Shown here in pieces: positions 1-6,586 of a DNA stretch of 12,609 nucleotides. Both the position numbers and the translations under genes were made by a program. The notes beneath the pieces are model-generated. The model ran no database searches. It saw only the letters and a list, made by a program, of their open reading frames with translations, and had not been told where the DNA came from. The stretch spans positions 1 to 12,609 of the forward strand of contig JAICEV010000055.1 of the NCBI GenBank assembly GCA_025923975.1, given 5' to 3'. The first letter of the stretch is position 1; every line of letters begins with the position of its first letter. The DNA comes from Propionibacteriaceae bacterium (lineage in GTDB: Bacteria; Actinomycetota; Actinomycetes; Propionibacteriales; Propionibacteriaceae).

Positions 1-928
1 TCTCCAGGCTCTTGCTCGTCAAGGTCAGCAGTGTCGCCTCCGGAGGGCAGGCAAAGCGAATCGGCGCGTAGGGAGACGTCCCGACACCCGCCGAGACATG
101 CAGCCAGGCGGTGTGTCCGCCGGCGCTGTGGTGTGAAAGACCCTTTGCGCGCCGGGTGTCCAAGTCGCAGTTGGTGACCAACGCCCCATAGAAGGGGAGG
201 CAGACCTGGCCGCCATGGGTGTGCCCCGCAATGATCAAGTCATGCCCGTCAGCCGTCATCGCATCGAGTACGCGGCGGTACGGGGCATGCGTGACACCGA
301 TCGCGAGATCGATCTCGTCGCGATCGATCGGCCCGGCGACATCGGCATAGCGATCTTGATCAATATGGGCGTCGTCGGTCCCGCGGAAGCCGATCCGGAC
401 ACCCTTGATCTCCAACGAGGCACGGGTGTGAGTCAGATCGATCCAGCCCGCCTCCTTTAGACCGCGCCCCAGATCTTGCCAAGGCAGCGTACGTTCCGGA
501 AGCCGCTTCAGCCGGCTCGGACCAAGGAAGTATTTCAGCGGGTTACGGAACTTCGGCGCGTAATAGTCATTCGCGCCCCAGACATACACACCGGGGCGGT
601 CAAGGAGCCGGCCAAAACTGCCGAGCACGAAGGGCACCGCCTCCTGATGCGCCAAATTGTCGCCGGTGTTGATCACCAAATCCGGCTCCAGCGCACCAAG
701 AGTGGAGAGCCAACGCTGCCGAGCCGTATCAGCCGGTGTCATGTGGACATCAGAAACATGAAGAAGACGAATCGGTCGCGCACCGCCGGGCAGGACAGGC
801 ACGGTGAACCGCCGCAGGCGAAACGCATTGACCTCGTACAACCCGGCATACGCCAGGCAGCCAGCACCGATCGCCCCGACGCCGAGCAAGCCTTTGACGA
901 TCGCGTTGGTCGCACGGTCCGCAGCCAT
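1..928 (-). CDS. Metallophosphoesterase, membrane-anchored, C-terminus cut by window edge
   Basis: Predicted metal-dependent phosphoesterase of the calcineurin-like fold, held at the membrane by one N-terminal hydrophobic segment (about residues 9-31). The 309 visible codons show the metal-site motifs in order: D60-x-H62 (SDVHM), GD at 89-90 (NTGDN), GAND at 118-121, a His in GVTHAP (H214) and GHTHGG at 235-240. The usual GNH[DE] block is GAND here, so the block-3 Asn/His are altered or shifted. The reading frame is open to base 1; probably few codons are missing. The ATG at 928 is chosen because it sits just before the hydrophobic segment. It has no Shine-Dalgarno, but TAGCCT lies 7 nt upstream, consistent with a leaderless mRNA. 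It diverges from the YqeY gene with only 42 bp between starts. The same neighbour of ponA2 is found in mycobacteria (Rv3683, from memory). Substrate unknown; a nucleotide, lipid-linked or UDP-sugar phosphoester are all possible. Confidence 0.9.
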   Translation of the reverse strand, partial: MAADRATNAIVKGLLGVGAIGAGCLAYAGLYEVNAFRLRRFTVPVLPGGARPIRLLHVSDVHMTPADTARQRWLSTLGALEPDLVINTGDNLAHQEAVPFVLGSFGRLLDRPGVYVWGANDYYAPKFRNPLKYFLGPSRLKRLPERTLPWQDLGRGLKEAGWIDLTHTRASLEIKGVRIGFRGTDDAHIDQDRYADVAGPIDRDEIDLAIGVTHAPYRRVLDAMTADGHDLIIAGHTHGGQVCLPFYGALVTNCDLDTRRAKGLSHHSAGGHTAWLHVSAGVGTSPYAPIRFACPPEATLLTLTSKSLE

Positions 929-970
929 AATCAGAAGGCTACAAGCGAAACCTGCTGCCACACTGGTCGC

Positions 971-1444
971 ATGTCCGATGCAGCAAGCACGCTCAAGGAG
1001 CGCCTCCGCTCCGATCTGACCGCCGCCATCAAAGATCGCAACAAGGTCAGGTCAGGCACGATCCGGATGGTACTCACTGCAATCACCGAAGCCGAGGTGG
1101 CCGGTGCGGAGGCAGTGGAACTCTCCGATCAGCAGGTGCTGGACGTCGTCATCCGGGAGGCGAAGAAGCGTCGTGAAGCCGAAGCGGCCTATGCCAATGC
1201 GGGCCGCGCCGAGCTGGCTGAGAAAGAGCGTGCTGAGTCCGACGTGCTGGCCGACTACTTGCCGCAGCAGCTAACGCAGCAGGAGATCGCGGATATCGTC
1301 GCCGACGCCATCGCCTCCACCGGAGCAGCTGAGCTCGGCATGAAGGGCATGGGCAAGGTGATGGCTCAGGTAACACCGCAGACCAAGGGGAAGGCGGAGG
1401 GCAGCGTGGTTGCGGCTGAGGTTAGGCGCCAGTTGGCTGGTTGA
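971..1444 (+). CDS. GatB/YqeY domain-containing protein
   Basis: Cytosolic helical protein of 157 residues, the full usual length for the family, related to the tail domain of the amidotransferase subunit GatB. Family hallmarks visible: N-terminal LKERLRSDLTAAIKDRN, a central KKRREAEAAYANAGR segment followed by EKERAE and LADYLPQQL, and a C-terminal GMKGMGKVM then TKGKAEGSVVAAEVRRQL. No catalytic residues are known; GatB-tail domains are thought to contact tRNA, so a role near tRNA-dependent amidation is possible but unproven. The ATG at 971 is chosen from the family N-terminus. The frame stays open upstream to about 476, but that stretch lies antisense to the phosphoesterase gene and looks nothing like the family. 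No Shine-Dalgarno is evident. The gene ends 16 bp before the convergent end of the penicillin-binding protein gene. Confidence 0.9.
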   Translation: MSDAASTLKERLRSDLTAAIKDRNKVRSGTIRMVLTAITEAEVAGAEAVELSDQQVLDVVIREAKKRREAEAAYANAGRAELAEKERAESDVLADYLPQQLTQQEIADIVADAIASTGAAELGMKGMGKVMAQVTPQTKGKAEGSVVAAEVRRQLAG

Positions 1445-1460
1445 TCTCAGGGGCAAGTCG

Positions 1461-3935
1461 CTACCTATTACCTGGTGGGCAGAACGGCGGCGTCGTGCAT
1501 GGCGGAGGCGGCGGATTCTGCTCCTGCTGCTTCTGCTCCTCTCGCGCCTGCCTCCTGGCCCGCCTCTCGGCTTCGACCTCGGCTGGATCGCGGCCATTCG
1601 AGTACACCGCGTACACCATGCCGTATTCCGAGATCCACGAGCCGGGATCTGGTGACCAGCCTATGAACCCGTACTTGGGCACTTTGTCGTGGTAGACATA
1701 CCGCTTCTCCACTGTGAAGCCGAGCCGCTCCAGCTTCCTCGTCGCAGCGGAGATGCTCATACCGCGAAGACTGGGCACCTTGACCTGCTTGCCGACCTCG
1801 ATCTTCCGCGGAGGTTGGTTGAAGCCCGTCTTCGGGATCTGCTGGAAGTACTTCTGCATGACCGGTCGCCAGATCTTCATCCCCGCGTCGCCGCTACCCG
1901 AGCCCTCCAGATAGACACCGGTGGAGGGCACCCGGTAGCCCTTCACACCGCCACGCCGGTAGTAACCCGCGCCGCGCCTGATGAACGGTTTCTTGGTGTT
2001 GTCGATAGAGATCATGGCCACGCCGGCGATCTCGGGCGTGTAGCCAGCGAACCACACGGCCTCGTTGCTGTTGATTGTTCCGGTCTTGCCGGCAATGGCG
2101 CGACCGTCGTAGATCTTGGCGCGCTTGCCGGTGCCCTTGTCGACGACCGACTTAAGGACCCTGTTGACACCATCCGCGACGTCCTTGTCCACCACCCGCC
2201 GGCAGTTGGCATCTGGCACGGCGAGATTCTTTCCGGAACGCGTTGTGATCTTGGAAACGATGATCGGGTCGCAGTGGATGCCGCGGGCCGCGAAGGTCGC
2301 GTACGCCTCTGCCATCGACAGCGGGCTCACCTCGACGGTGCCTAGGGTGAACGACGGCTTGTCCTGATACTCCCGGACGATATCGACGGGCGGCTGACCG
2401 ATGCGTGCCCCGACCTTGACGCCGGTCCTTGCGGCCATCTTGGTAACCCGGCACATACCAGTGGCCAATTCCAGCTGAATGAAGTAGGTGTTGACGGAGA
2501 ACTGTGTGGCCTCCATCATCCCGATGGTCTTGCTGTGCCCGACGGCGTTCCTCACCACCCAGCGATCCCAGACGCGCTCGCGCCCACGGCAGGATGTGTA
2601 CGGCCAGCCGGTGAAGTTCAAGGGTGACCTGGCGTTGAACCTCTTGCTGATCGGGATGCCCTTCTCCAGGGCTGCGGCGAGCGTAAACAGCTTGAACGTG
2701 GAGCCCGCCTGATAGCCCTGACTGCCGCCCATTGCGGGATCGGCAGCCAGGTTCCAATAGGTCTGGCCCTTCTTGGCATTGCTGCCCATCACCGGTCGGC
2801 TTTGCGCCATCGCGATGATCAACCCAGTACCCGGCTGGATCATATTCATTGTGGAGATGACCGGATCCCTGGGGCCCACCACCGCGCTGACCTTCTTCTC
2901 CGCCAGGTCTTGGGTCTTGGGATCGATCGCTGTCTGAATGATCAGCCCGCCGCGATTGATCATGTTTTCGCGATCTTCTTCGGTCTTGCCCAGGCTCGGC
3001 GTGGTGAGCAGCGTACGCCGCACATAGTCACACAAGAAGGGATAGCGGGTGCCGACGCAGCCGTTGCGGGTCCTCTTGACCTTCTTCTGGTTGAAGCCGA
3101 CTTCCTTCGCCTCTCTCGCCTGGTCGAGCGTGATCAACTTGAGTTCGACCATCCGGTTGAGCACGACATCGCGGCGGTCGAGTGCCGCGCTGGGGTTGCG
3201 GACTGGATTATTGGCGTCCGGGTTCTGCACCAGGCCGGCCAACATCGCCGCCTGAGCCAGGTTGAGCTTGGACGCCTTCGTAGAGAAGTAGTGCCGGGCT
3301 GCTGCCTCGACGCCGTACGCGCCCTCACCGTAATAGGCGATATTGAGGTAGCGCTCCAGGATCTCATCCTTGGTGAACTTCTTCTCCATCGCGATCGCGT
3401 ACCGCAGCTCGCGAATCTTGCGTTGCATGGTCGGAGCCTGGGCATCCCTCACACACTGGCTATCGCCCTTGGCCTGACACGCCTCGATCTGCACCATCTT
3501 GACGTACTGCTGGGTGAGCGAGGAGCCACCTTGGGTGATGCCGCCCTCGGTCGAGTTGCGCACTAGCGCCCGCATGGTGCCCTTGAAGTCCAAAGCTCCG
3601 TGCTCGTAGTAACGGTGGTCTTCGATGGCGATCTGCGCCTGCCGCATGATCGGAGCGATGTTCTTCAGCTTCACCGGGATCCGGTTCTCGTCATAGAAGT
3701 ACGCCAGCGTCTTGCCATTGCCCATCAGCACCTTGCTACGGGTGGCTGGGGCAGGTGTCGAGAGCTCAGCCGGCAAGCTCTCCAGCTCTGCGGCTGCAGC
3801 GTTGCTAGTGACCCCCGCCATACCCGCGAAAGGGATGAACAGTCCGGCCACCAGAACACCGGACAGGATGCTGACGACGACGAACATCACCAGCGAGTAC
3901 GCGAGGCTCCCCGCGCGCTTCGGCGTAAACGGCAC
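1461..3935 (-). CDS. ponA2: Bifunctional class A penicillin-binding protein with PASTA domain (PonA2 type)
   Basis: Polymerises lipid II into glycan strands and cross-links the peptides, acting outside the cytoplasmic membrane. Of 824 residues, a membrane anchor lies at about 13-40. The GT51 transglycosylase follows, with catalytic Glu105 in EDHRYYEH, GGSSLTQQ at 137-143 and the EILERYLN block at 191-198. The transpeptidase has S412-x-x-K415 (GSTFK), S480-V-N482 and K617-T-G619, so both active sites look intact. One PASTA domain spans about 716-780, then a charged helix (784-807) and a proline-rich tail with two cysteines. Eight or more Cys in the extracytoplasmic part could form disulfides. 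The start is GTG at 3935, because an in-frame TGA lies shortly upstream and the anchor follows directly. Divergent from the WhiB gene and next to the phosphoesterase, matching the M. tuberculosis ponA2 locus as I recall it. Confidence 0.95.
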   Translation of the reverse strand: MPFTPKRAGSLAYSLVMFVVVSILSGVLVAGLFIPFAGMAGVTSNAAAAELESLPAELSTPAPATRSKVLMGNGKTLAYFYDENRIPVKLKNIAPIMRQAQIAIEDHRYYEHGALDFKGTMRALVRNSTEGGITQGGSSLTQQYVKMVQIEACQAKGDSQCVRDAQAPTMQRKIRELRYAIAMEKKFTKDEILERYLNIAYYGEGAYGVEAAARHYFSTKASKLNLAQAAMLAGLVQNPDANNPVRNPSAALDRRDVVLNRMVELKLITLDQAREAKEVGFNQKKVKRTRNGCVGTRYPFLCDYVRRTLLTTPSLGKTEEDRENMINRGGLIIQTAIDPKTQDLAEKKVSAVVGPRDPVISTMNMIQPGTGLIIAMAQSRPVMGSNAKKGQTYWNLAADPAMGGSQGYQAGSTFKLFTLAAALEKGIPISKRFNARSPLNFTGWPYTSCRGRERVWDRWVVRNAVGHSKTIGMMEATQFSVNTYFIQLELATGMCRVTKMAARTGVKVGARIGQPPVDIVREYQDKPSFTLGTVEVSPLSMAEAYATFAARGIHCDPIIVSKITTRSGKNLAVPDANCRRVVDKDVADGVNRVLKSVVDKGTGKRAKIYDGRAIAGKTGTINSNEAVWFAGYTPEIAGVAMISIDNTKKPFIRRGAGYYRRGGVKGYRVPSTGVYLEGSGSGDAGMKIWRPVMQKYFQQIPKTGFNQPPRKIEVGKQVKVPSLRGMSISAATRKLERLGFTVEKRYVYHDKVPKYGFIGWSPDPGSWISEYGMVYAVYSNGRDPAEVEAERRARRQAREEQKQQEQNPPPPPCTTPPFCPPGNR

Positions 3936-4104
3936 GACTACAAGCCTAAGGGAGCCACCCCACCCATCTCAGTCACGTAGTGATACCAAATCTTGACCTG
4001 AGTGGGGTATTGGTTCAATTGTCAAGCACCGAAATATCACAAAACGGAAAACATCGGGACACGAATCTAGTCAGCTCGCTGGGGCCATGCGTAGCGTGTC
4101 ATAC
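3936..4104. promoter_or_regulatory. Divergent promoter region between ponA2 and whiB4
   Basis: This is an AT-richer stretch with no gene. For whiB4 (+) the best candidate is TAGTCA (4068-4073), an 18-nt spacer and TAGCGT (4092-4097), which would start transcription near 4104, at the foot of the leader hairpin. For ponA2 (-) there is a perfect TTGACA on the minus strand (4025 to 4020) with only a poor -10 (TCAGGT) 18 nt on. TTGAC at 3993-3997 and GTCAA at 4021-4025 form a widely spaced inverted pair, and TCAC-GTA-GTGA at 3973-3983 is an imperfect palindrome upstream of ponA2. Which of these are used cannot be told from sequence alone. Confidence 0.35.
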
Positions 4105-4144
4105 CGCCGTGCCACCAAGGGCCGGGGAAATGCCCGGCACGGCG
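4105..4144 (+). promoter_or_regulatory. GC-rich hairpin in the presumed whiB4 5' leader
   Basis: CGCCGTGCC at 4105-4113 pairs perfectly over 9 bp with GGCACGGCG at 4136-4144. Inside, GGGC 4119-4122 pairs with GCCC 4132-4135, leaving a 5-nt one-sided bulge and a 9-nt loop. A competing hairpin, GCCGGG 4121-4126 with CCCGGC 4133-4138, uses part of the same 3' arm, so the two are mutually exclusive. The structure ends 10 nt before the Shine-Dalgarno of whiB4. It could modulate mRNA stability or translation; no known riboswitch class is recognised. Confidence 0.45.
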
Positions 4145-4154
4145 ATTGTTTCAC

Positions 4155-4163
4155 GAGGGGGAG
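4155..4163 (+). promoter_or_regulatory. Shine-Dalgarno that fixes the whiB4 start at GTG 4171
   Basis: GAGGGGGAG is a strong purine-rich ribosome binding site 7 nt before GTG 4171. It decides against the upstream in-frame ATG at 4087 (which would add 28 unlike-family residues and include the leader hairpin) and against the internal ATG at 4201. Confidence 0.7.
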
Positions 4164-4170
4164 ATGCAGC

Positions 4171-4545
4171 GTGCCTGCAGTGCAACGTGAAGACTGGACA
4201 ATGCGCGCCAAGTGCCGGGGGATGGAAGATGCCCTGTTCCCGGAGGCGTCAGACCAGAAACGAGCCAAGCTGGTGTGTTCGGGGTGCCCGGTGCGCTTCG
4301 AGTGCCTGGCCGAAGCTCTGGACAACCGCATCGAATGGGGCGTCTGGGGCGGCATGACCGAGCGGGAACGTCGCCTGCTGCTTCGGCAGCGGGGTGATGT
4401 CACTTCGTGGCGTTCCGTCCTGCTTGGCAGGGCGAACCAGCAAGCGGCCAAGCCTGTGCCGTCGGGCTCTCAGTCCTTGTCAGACAGCAAGGTACCGACG
4501 CAACGGAGTGCCGACAGGTCCGTGACGTCGGTCGGCAAGGACTGA
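4171..4545 (+). CDS. whiB4: WhiB-family Fe-S transcriptional regulator (WhiB4/WblA type)
   Basis: Small redox-responsive DNA-binding protein holding a [4Fe-4S] cluster. The 124 residues show the four ligands C15, C36, C39 and C45 (spacing C-x20-C-x2-C-x5-C), then the family turn GVWGG at 57-61 and a basic stretch TERERRLLLRQR that contacts DNA. A Ser/Gln-rich tail of about 40 residues follows. The start is GTG 4171 because of the strong Shine-Dalgarno. The position between ponA2 and the two ArsA-like ATPases matches M. tuberculosis whiB4 and Streptomyces wblA, which control oxidative stress genes and development or secondary metabolism respectively. The assignment to that subtype rests on this context plus length. 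Its last 76 bp overlap the 3' end of the convergent ATPase gene. Confidence 0.93.
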   Translation: MPAVQREDWTMRAKCRGMEDALFPEASDQKRAKLVCSGCPVRFECLAEALDNRIEWGVWGGMTERERRLLLRQRGDVTSWRSVLLGRANQQAAKPVPSGSQSLSDSKVPTQRSADRSVTSVGKD

Positions 4546-5630
4546 ACCTGGGTTTGGGCCACCGCCGGACGAGCTGCGGCGAAGCGCTCCATCAATCTGG
4601 TTTCGGTTTCGATGGTGCGCATCAGGGCGGCGTGACGGCGTAGGGCCTCCACCTCCAGGACGGCTGAGGTTCCCGCGAGATCCTCGGCCAGGGAGAGCGC
4701 GCGTTCCGGCGAGATCGCCAACGCTGAGGTGTGCACCCGGTTGAGCACCATGCCCGAGAGGGGCATGCCTTCCTCGGTGAGCCGGTCCACGAAGTATTCG
4801 GCCTCACGCAAAGCGTCATGCTGCGGAGTCGCGACGACCAGGAACGTGCTGTGCCGTGACGACAGCAGTTCGAACGTCGAGGTAGCCCGTTGCCGGAATC
4901 CGCCGAAAAGTGCCTCGAACGCGCGGACGAAGGTCTGTACGTCGCTGATGATCTGCGCACCGAGGATCTTGGTCATGACGGCGGACATCATGCTGAACCC
5001 AGCGGTCATGAAGCGCAGCGGACCATGCGCCGGATGCAACAGCATGCGCAGGAACCGGCCGTCGAGAAGTGAGCTCAGGTGTTCGGGCGCGTCCAGGAAG
5101 TCGAGTGCTGAGCGTGCTGGCGGAGTGTCCACCACGATGAGGTCCCACCGGCCGCTGGCTTCTGCTTCGGCGTGCAGTTGCCCGAGCTTCTCCATGGCCA
5201 TGTACTCCTGAGTTCCTGAGAACTCTGAGGACAATGCGACATAGAACTGGTTCTGCAAGATCGCGGCTGCCTTGTCAGGTGTGGAATGCGCTATCACCAC
5301 GTCGTCGAAGGTGCCTTTCATGTTCAGCATCATCGCGTCCAGGCTGCCTCCGGCTGCCGTGTCGATCATGGTCACTGGGCGAGGAGTGTTGTCGAGTTCG
5401 CCAACGCCGAGCGACTGGGCCAGTCGGCGGGCTGGGTCAATGGTCAGAACGGCCACCTTGCGGCCCGCCTCTGCGGCGCGTACCGCAATGGCGGCTGAGG
5501 TGGTCGTTTTGCCAACACCGCCCGAGCCGCAGCAAATAATGATCTTGGTTTCCCGATCGCCGATGATCTTGTCGATGTCGAGGAACGGCACCGTCGGCCC
5601 GCGGTGCGGTTGGGACTCGACGCTGCTCAC
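4470..5630 (-). CDS. ArsA/Get3-like ATPase, subunit without signature lysine (Rv3680-like)
   Basis: Cytosolic P-loop ATPase of the ArsA/Get3/MinD group, 386 residues. The P-loop is GSGGVGKTT at 35-43, with catalytic Lys41 but Ser36 where the group's signature Lys normally stands. Two adjacent cysteines (C33, C34) precede it. Switch I is TIDPARRLAQSLG (63-75) and the Walker B/switch II block is DLIVVDTPPA (163-172). The As(III)-binding cysteine set of true ArsA is not seen and no arsB or arsR lies nearby, so arsenic export is unlikely. The M. tuberculosis counterparts Rv3679-Rv3680 have been reported to form a Get3-like heterocomplex of unsettled function. The start is GTG 5630, overlapping the stop of the upstream ATPase by GTGA and preceded by GGAGG. 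It is the last gene of the npdG operon. Confidence 0.9.
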   Translation of the reverse strand: MSSVESQPHRGPTVPFLDIDKIIGDRETKIIICCGSGGVGKTTTSAAIAVRAAEAGRKVAVLTIDPARRLAQSLGVGELDNTPRPVTMIDTAAGGSLDAMMLNMKGTFDDVVIAHSTPDKAAAILQNQFYVALSSEFSGTQEYMAMEKLGQLHAEAEASGRWDLIVVDTPPARSALDFLDAPEHLSSLLDGRFLRMLLHPAHGPLRFMTAGFSMMSAVMTKILGAQIISDVQTFVRAFEALFGGFRQRATSTFELLSSRHSTFLVVATPQHDALREAEYFVDRLTEEGMPLSGMVLNRVHTSALAISPERALSLAEDLAGTSAVLEVEALRRHAALMRTIETETRLMERFAAARPAVAQTQVQSLPTDVTDLSALRCVGTLLSDKD

Positions 5631-6586
5631 CCGTCCTCCAGGCTCATTTGATCAGTCAACTGCTCGGCGATCGAGAAGATCGCACCCTCGTCAATACCCC
5701 CGGGATCGAAAGTGATGCTGGCTAGCGGAAGGCCGAGCGCGGTGAGCCGATCGTGGCGCTGCTGCTCTTGCAGCGTGCGACCTGCCTCGATGGCAAACTC
5801 TGACGCCAATGCCTGGTTCTGTTTGACCGTCAGGCGCGGAACCTTCAGCAGCACTGAGCCGGCAGCGGCGGTCTCAAGCTGATCATGATCGAGCGGGGTC
5901 GGTGTCACCATGTTCTCGATCACGGTGCCGATCCGAATCCGAGTAGGCCGTAGTGCGGCGACGGCCTCCTCAGTCTCGGTTACCGGCATGTCCTCAAGCA
6001 GGGTGACCAGATGCAGCGTAGTAGTCGCCGACCGCAGCAGCCGCATGATCGAGTCGGCCTGATTGCGGATCGGACCGACCTTGGCCAGGCCGGCAACGGC
6101 CGCATGCACGTTGAGGAACTTGGCGATACGGCCCGTTGGCGGTGCGTCGAAAACCACGGCGTCGTAGGAGTTCGGGCGGTTCTTGATCTTGCGGCGGACT
6201 GCCTCGTACACCTTGCCGGTGAGCAGGACGTCCCGTAGCCCGGGCGCAATCGAGGTGGCAAAGTCGACGGCACCGAAACGGTCGAGCGCCTTGCCGGCAA
6301 TGCTGAGGTGGTAGAAGGTGTCGAGGTATTCGATTAGGGCGTCCTCGGCGTCGATCGACAACCCGTAGACCGTCCCCCCTGCTGGTGTGCGGCTGATCCG
6401 GCGCTCCTCAGGTCCGGTCAGAGCCGGCACGTCGAACCGCTCAGTAATGCCATTGCGTCCCTCCACCTCACAAAGCAGCACGCGGCGACCGCTAGTGGCC
6501 AAGGCACACGCGAGACCGGCAGCGATGGTGGTTTTGCCGGTACCGCCCTTTCCACTGACGATGTGCAGGGTGTGCTTGGGAGTCAC
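5627..6586 (-). CDS. ArsA/Get3-like ATPase, subunit with signature lysine (Rv3679-like)
   Basis: Partner of the following ATPase, 319 residues. It has the full deviant P-loop SGKGGTGKTT at 11-20, with signature Lys13 and catalytic Lys18, and a Walker B/switch II block AVVFDAPPTG (143-152, Asp147). The switch I region reads CEVEGRNGI (39-47) rather than the TDPA of ArsA. No membrane segment is present. The start is GTG 6586, overlapping the npdG stop by GTGA; its own stop overlaps the start of the next ATPase in the same way, so translation of all three is likely coupled and subunits made in fixed ratio. Family knowledge points to an ATP-driven dimer that shields or delivers a client (Get3 delivers tail-anchored membrane proteins); the bacterial client is unknown. 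Confidence 0.9.
   Translation of the reverse strand: MTPKHTLHIVSGKGGTGKTTIAAGLACALATSGRRVLLCEVEGRNGITERFDVPALTGPEERRISRTPAGGTVYGLSIDAEDALIEYLDTFYHLSIAGKALDRFGAVDFATSIAPGLRDVLLTGKVYEAVRRKIKNRPNSYDAVVFDAPPTGRIAKFLNVHAAVAGLAKVGPIRNQADSIMRLLRSATTTLHLVTLLEDMPVTETEEAVAALRPTRIRIGTVIENMVTPTPLDHDQLETAAAGSVLLKVPRLTVKQNQALASEFAIEAGRTLQEQQRHDRLTALGLPLASITFDPGGIDEGAIFSIAEQLTDQMSLEDG

Noticed and set aside
304..330. A 14-bp perfect palindrome (CGAGATCGATCTCG) followed by CGATCGATCG
   Set aside because: It lies inside the phosphoesterase coding sequence and is explained by a run of Asp, Glu and Ile codons; no sign of a site or element boundary.
476..970. In-frame open stretch upstream of the YqeY ATG at 971
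   Set aside because: It is antisense to a well-supported phosphoesterase gene and does not resemble the family; YqeY proteins begin near 971.
1689..3566. Plus-strand open frames of over 200 codons opposite ponA2
   Set aside because: They are shadows of a GC-rich gene; translations are low in recognisable motifs and the opposite strand has an intact two-domain enzyme.
4020..4041. TGTCA...TCACA as a Crp site before whiB4
   Set aside because: The half-sites are 12 nt apart instead of 6 and the left half is TGTCA, not TGTGA.
4087..4170. Earlier ATG start for the WhiB protein
   Set aside because: It would put the leader hairpin in the coding region; the strong Shine-Dalgarno before GTG 4171 and family length favour the later start.
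4470..6586. An arsenic-resistance operon
   Set aside because: The ATPases lack the metalloid cysteines of ArsA, and no arsB, arsC, arsD or arsR is nearby.
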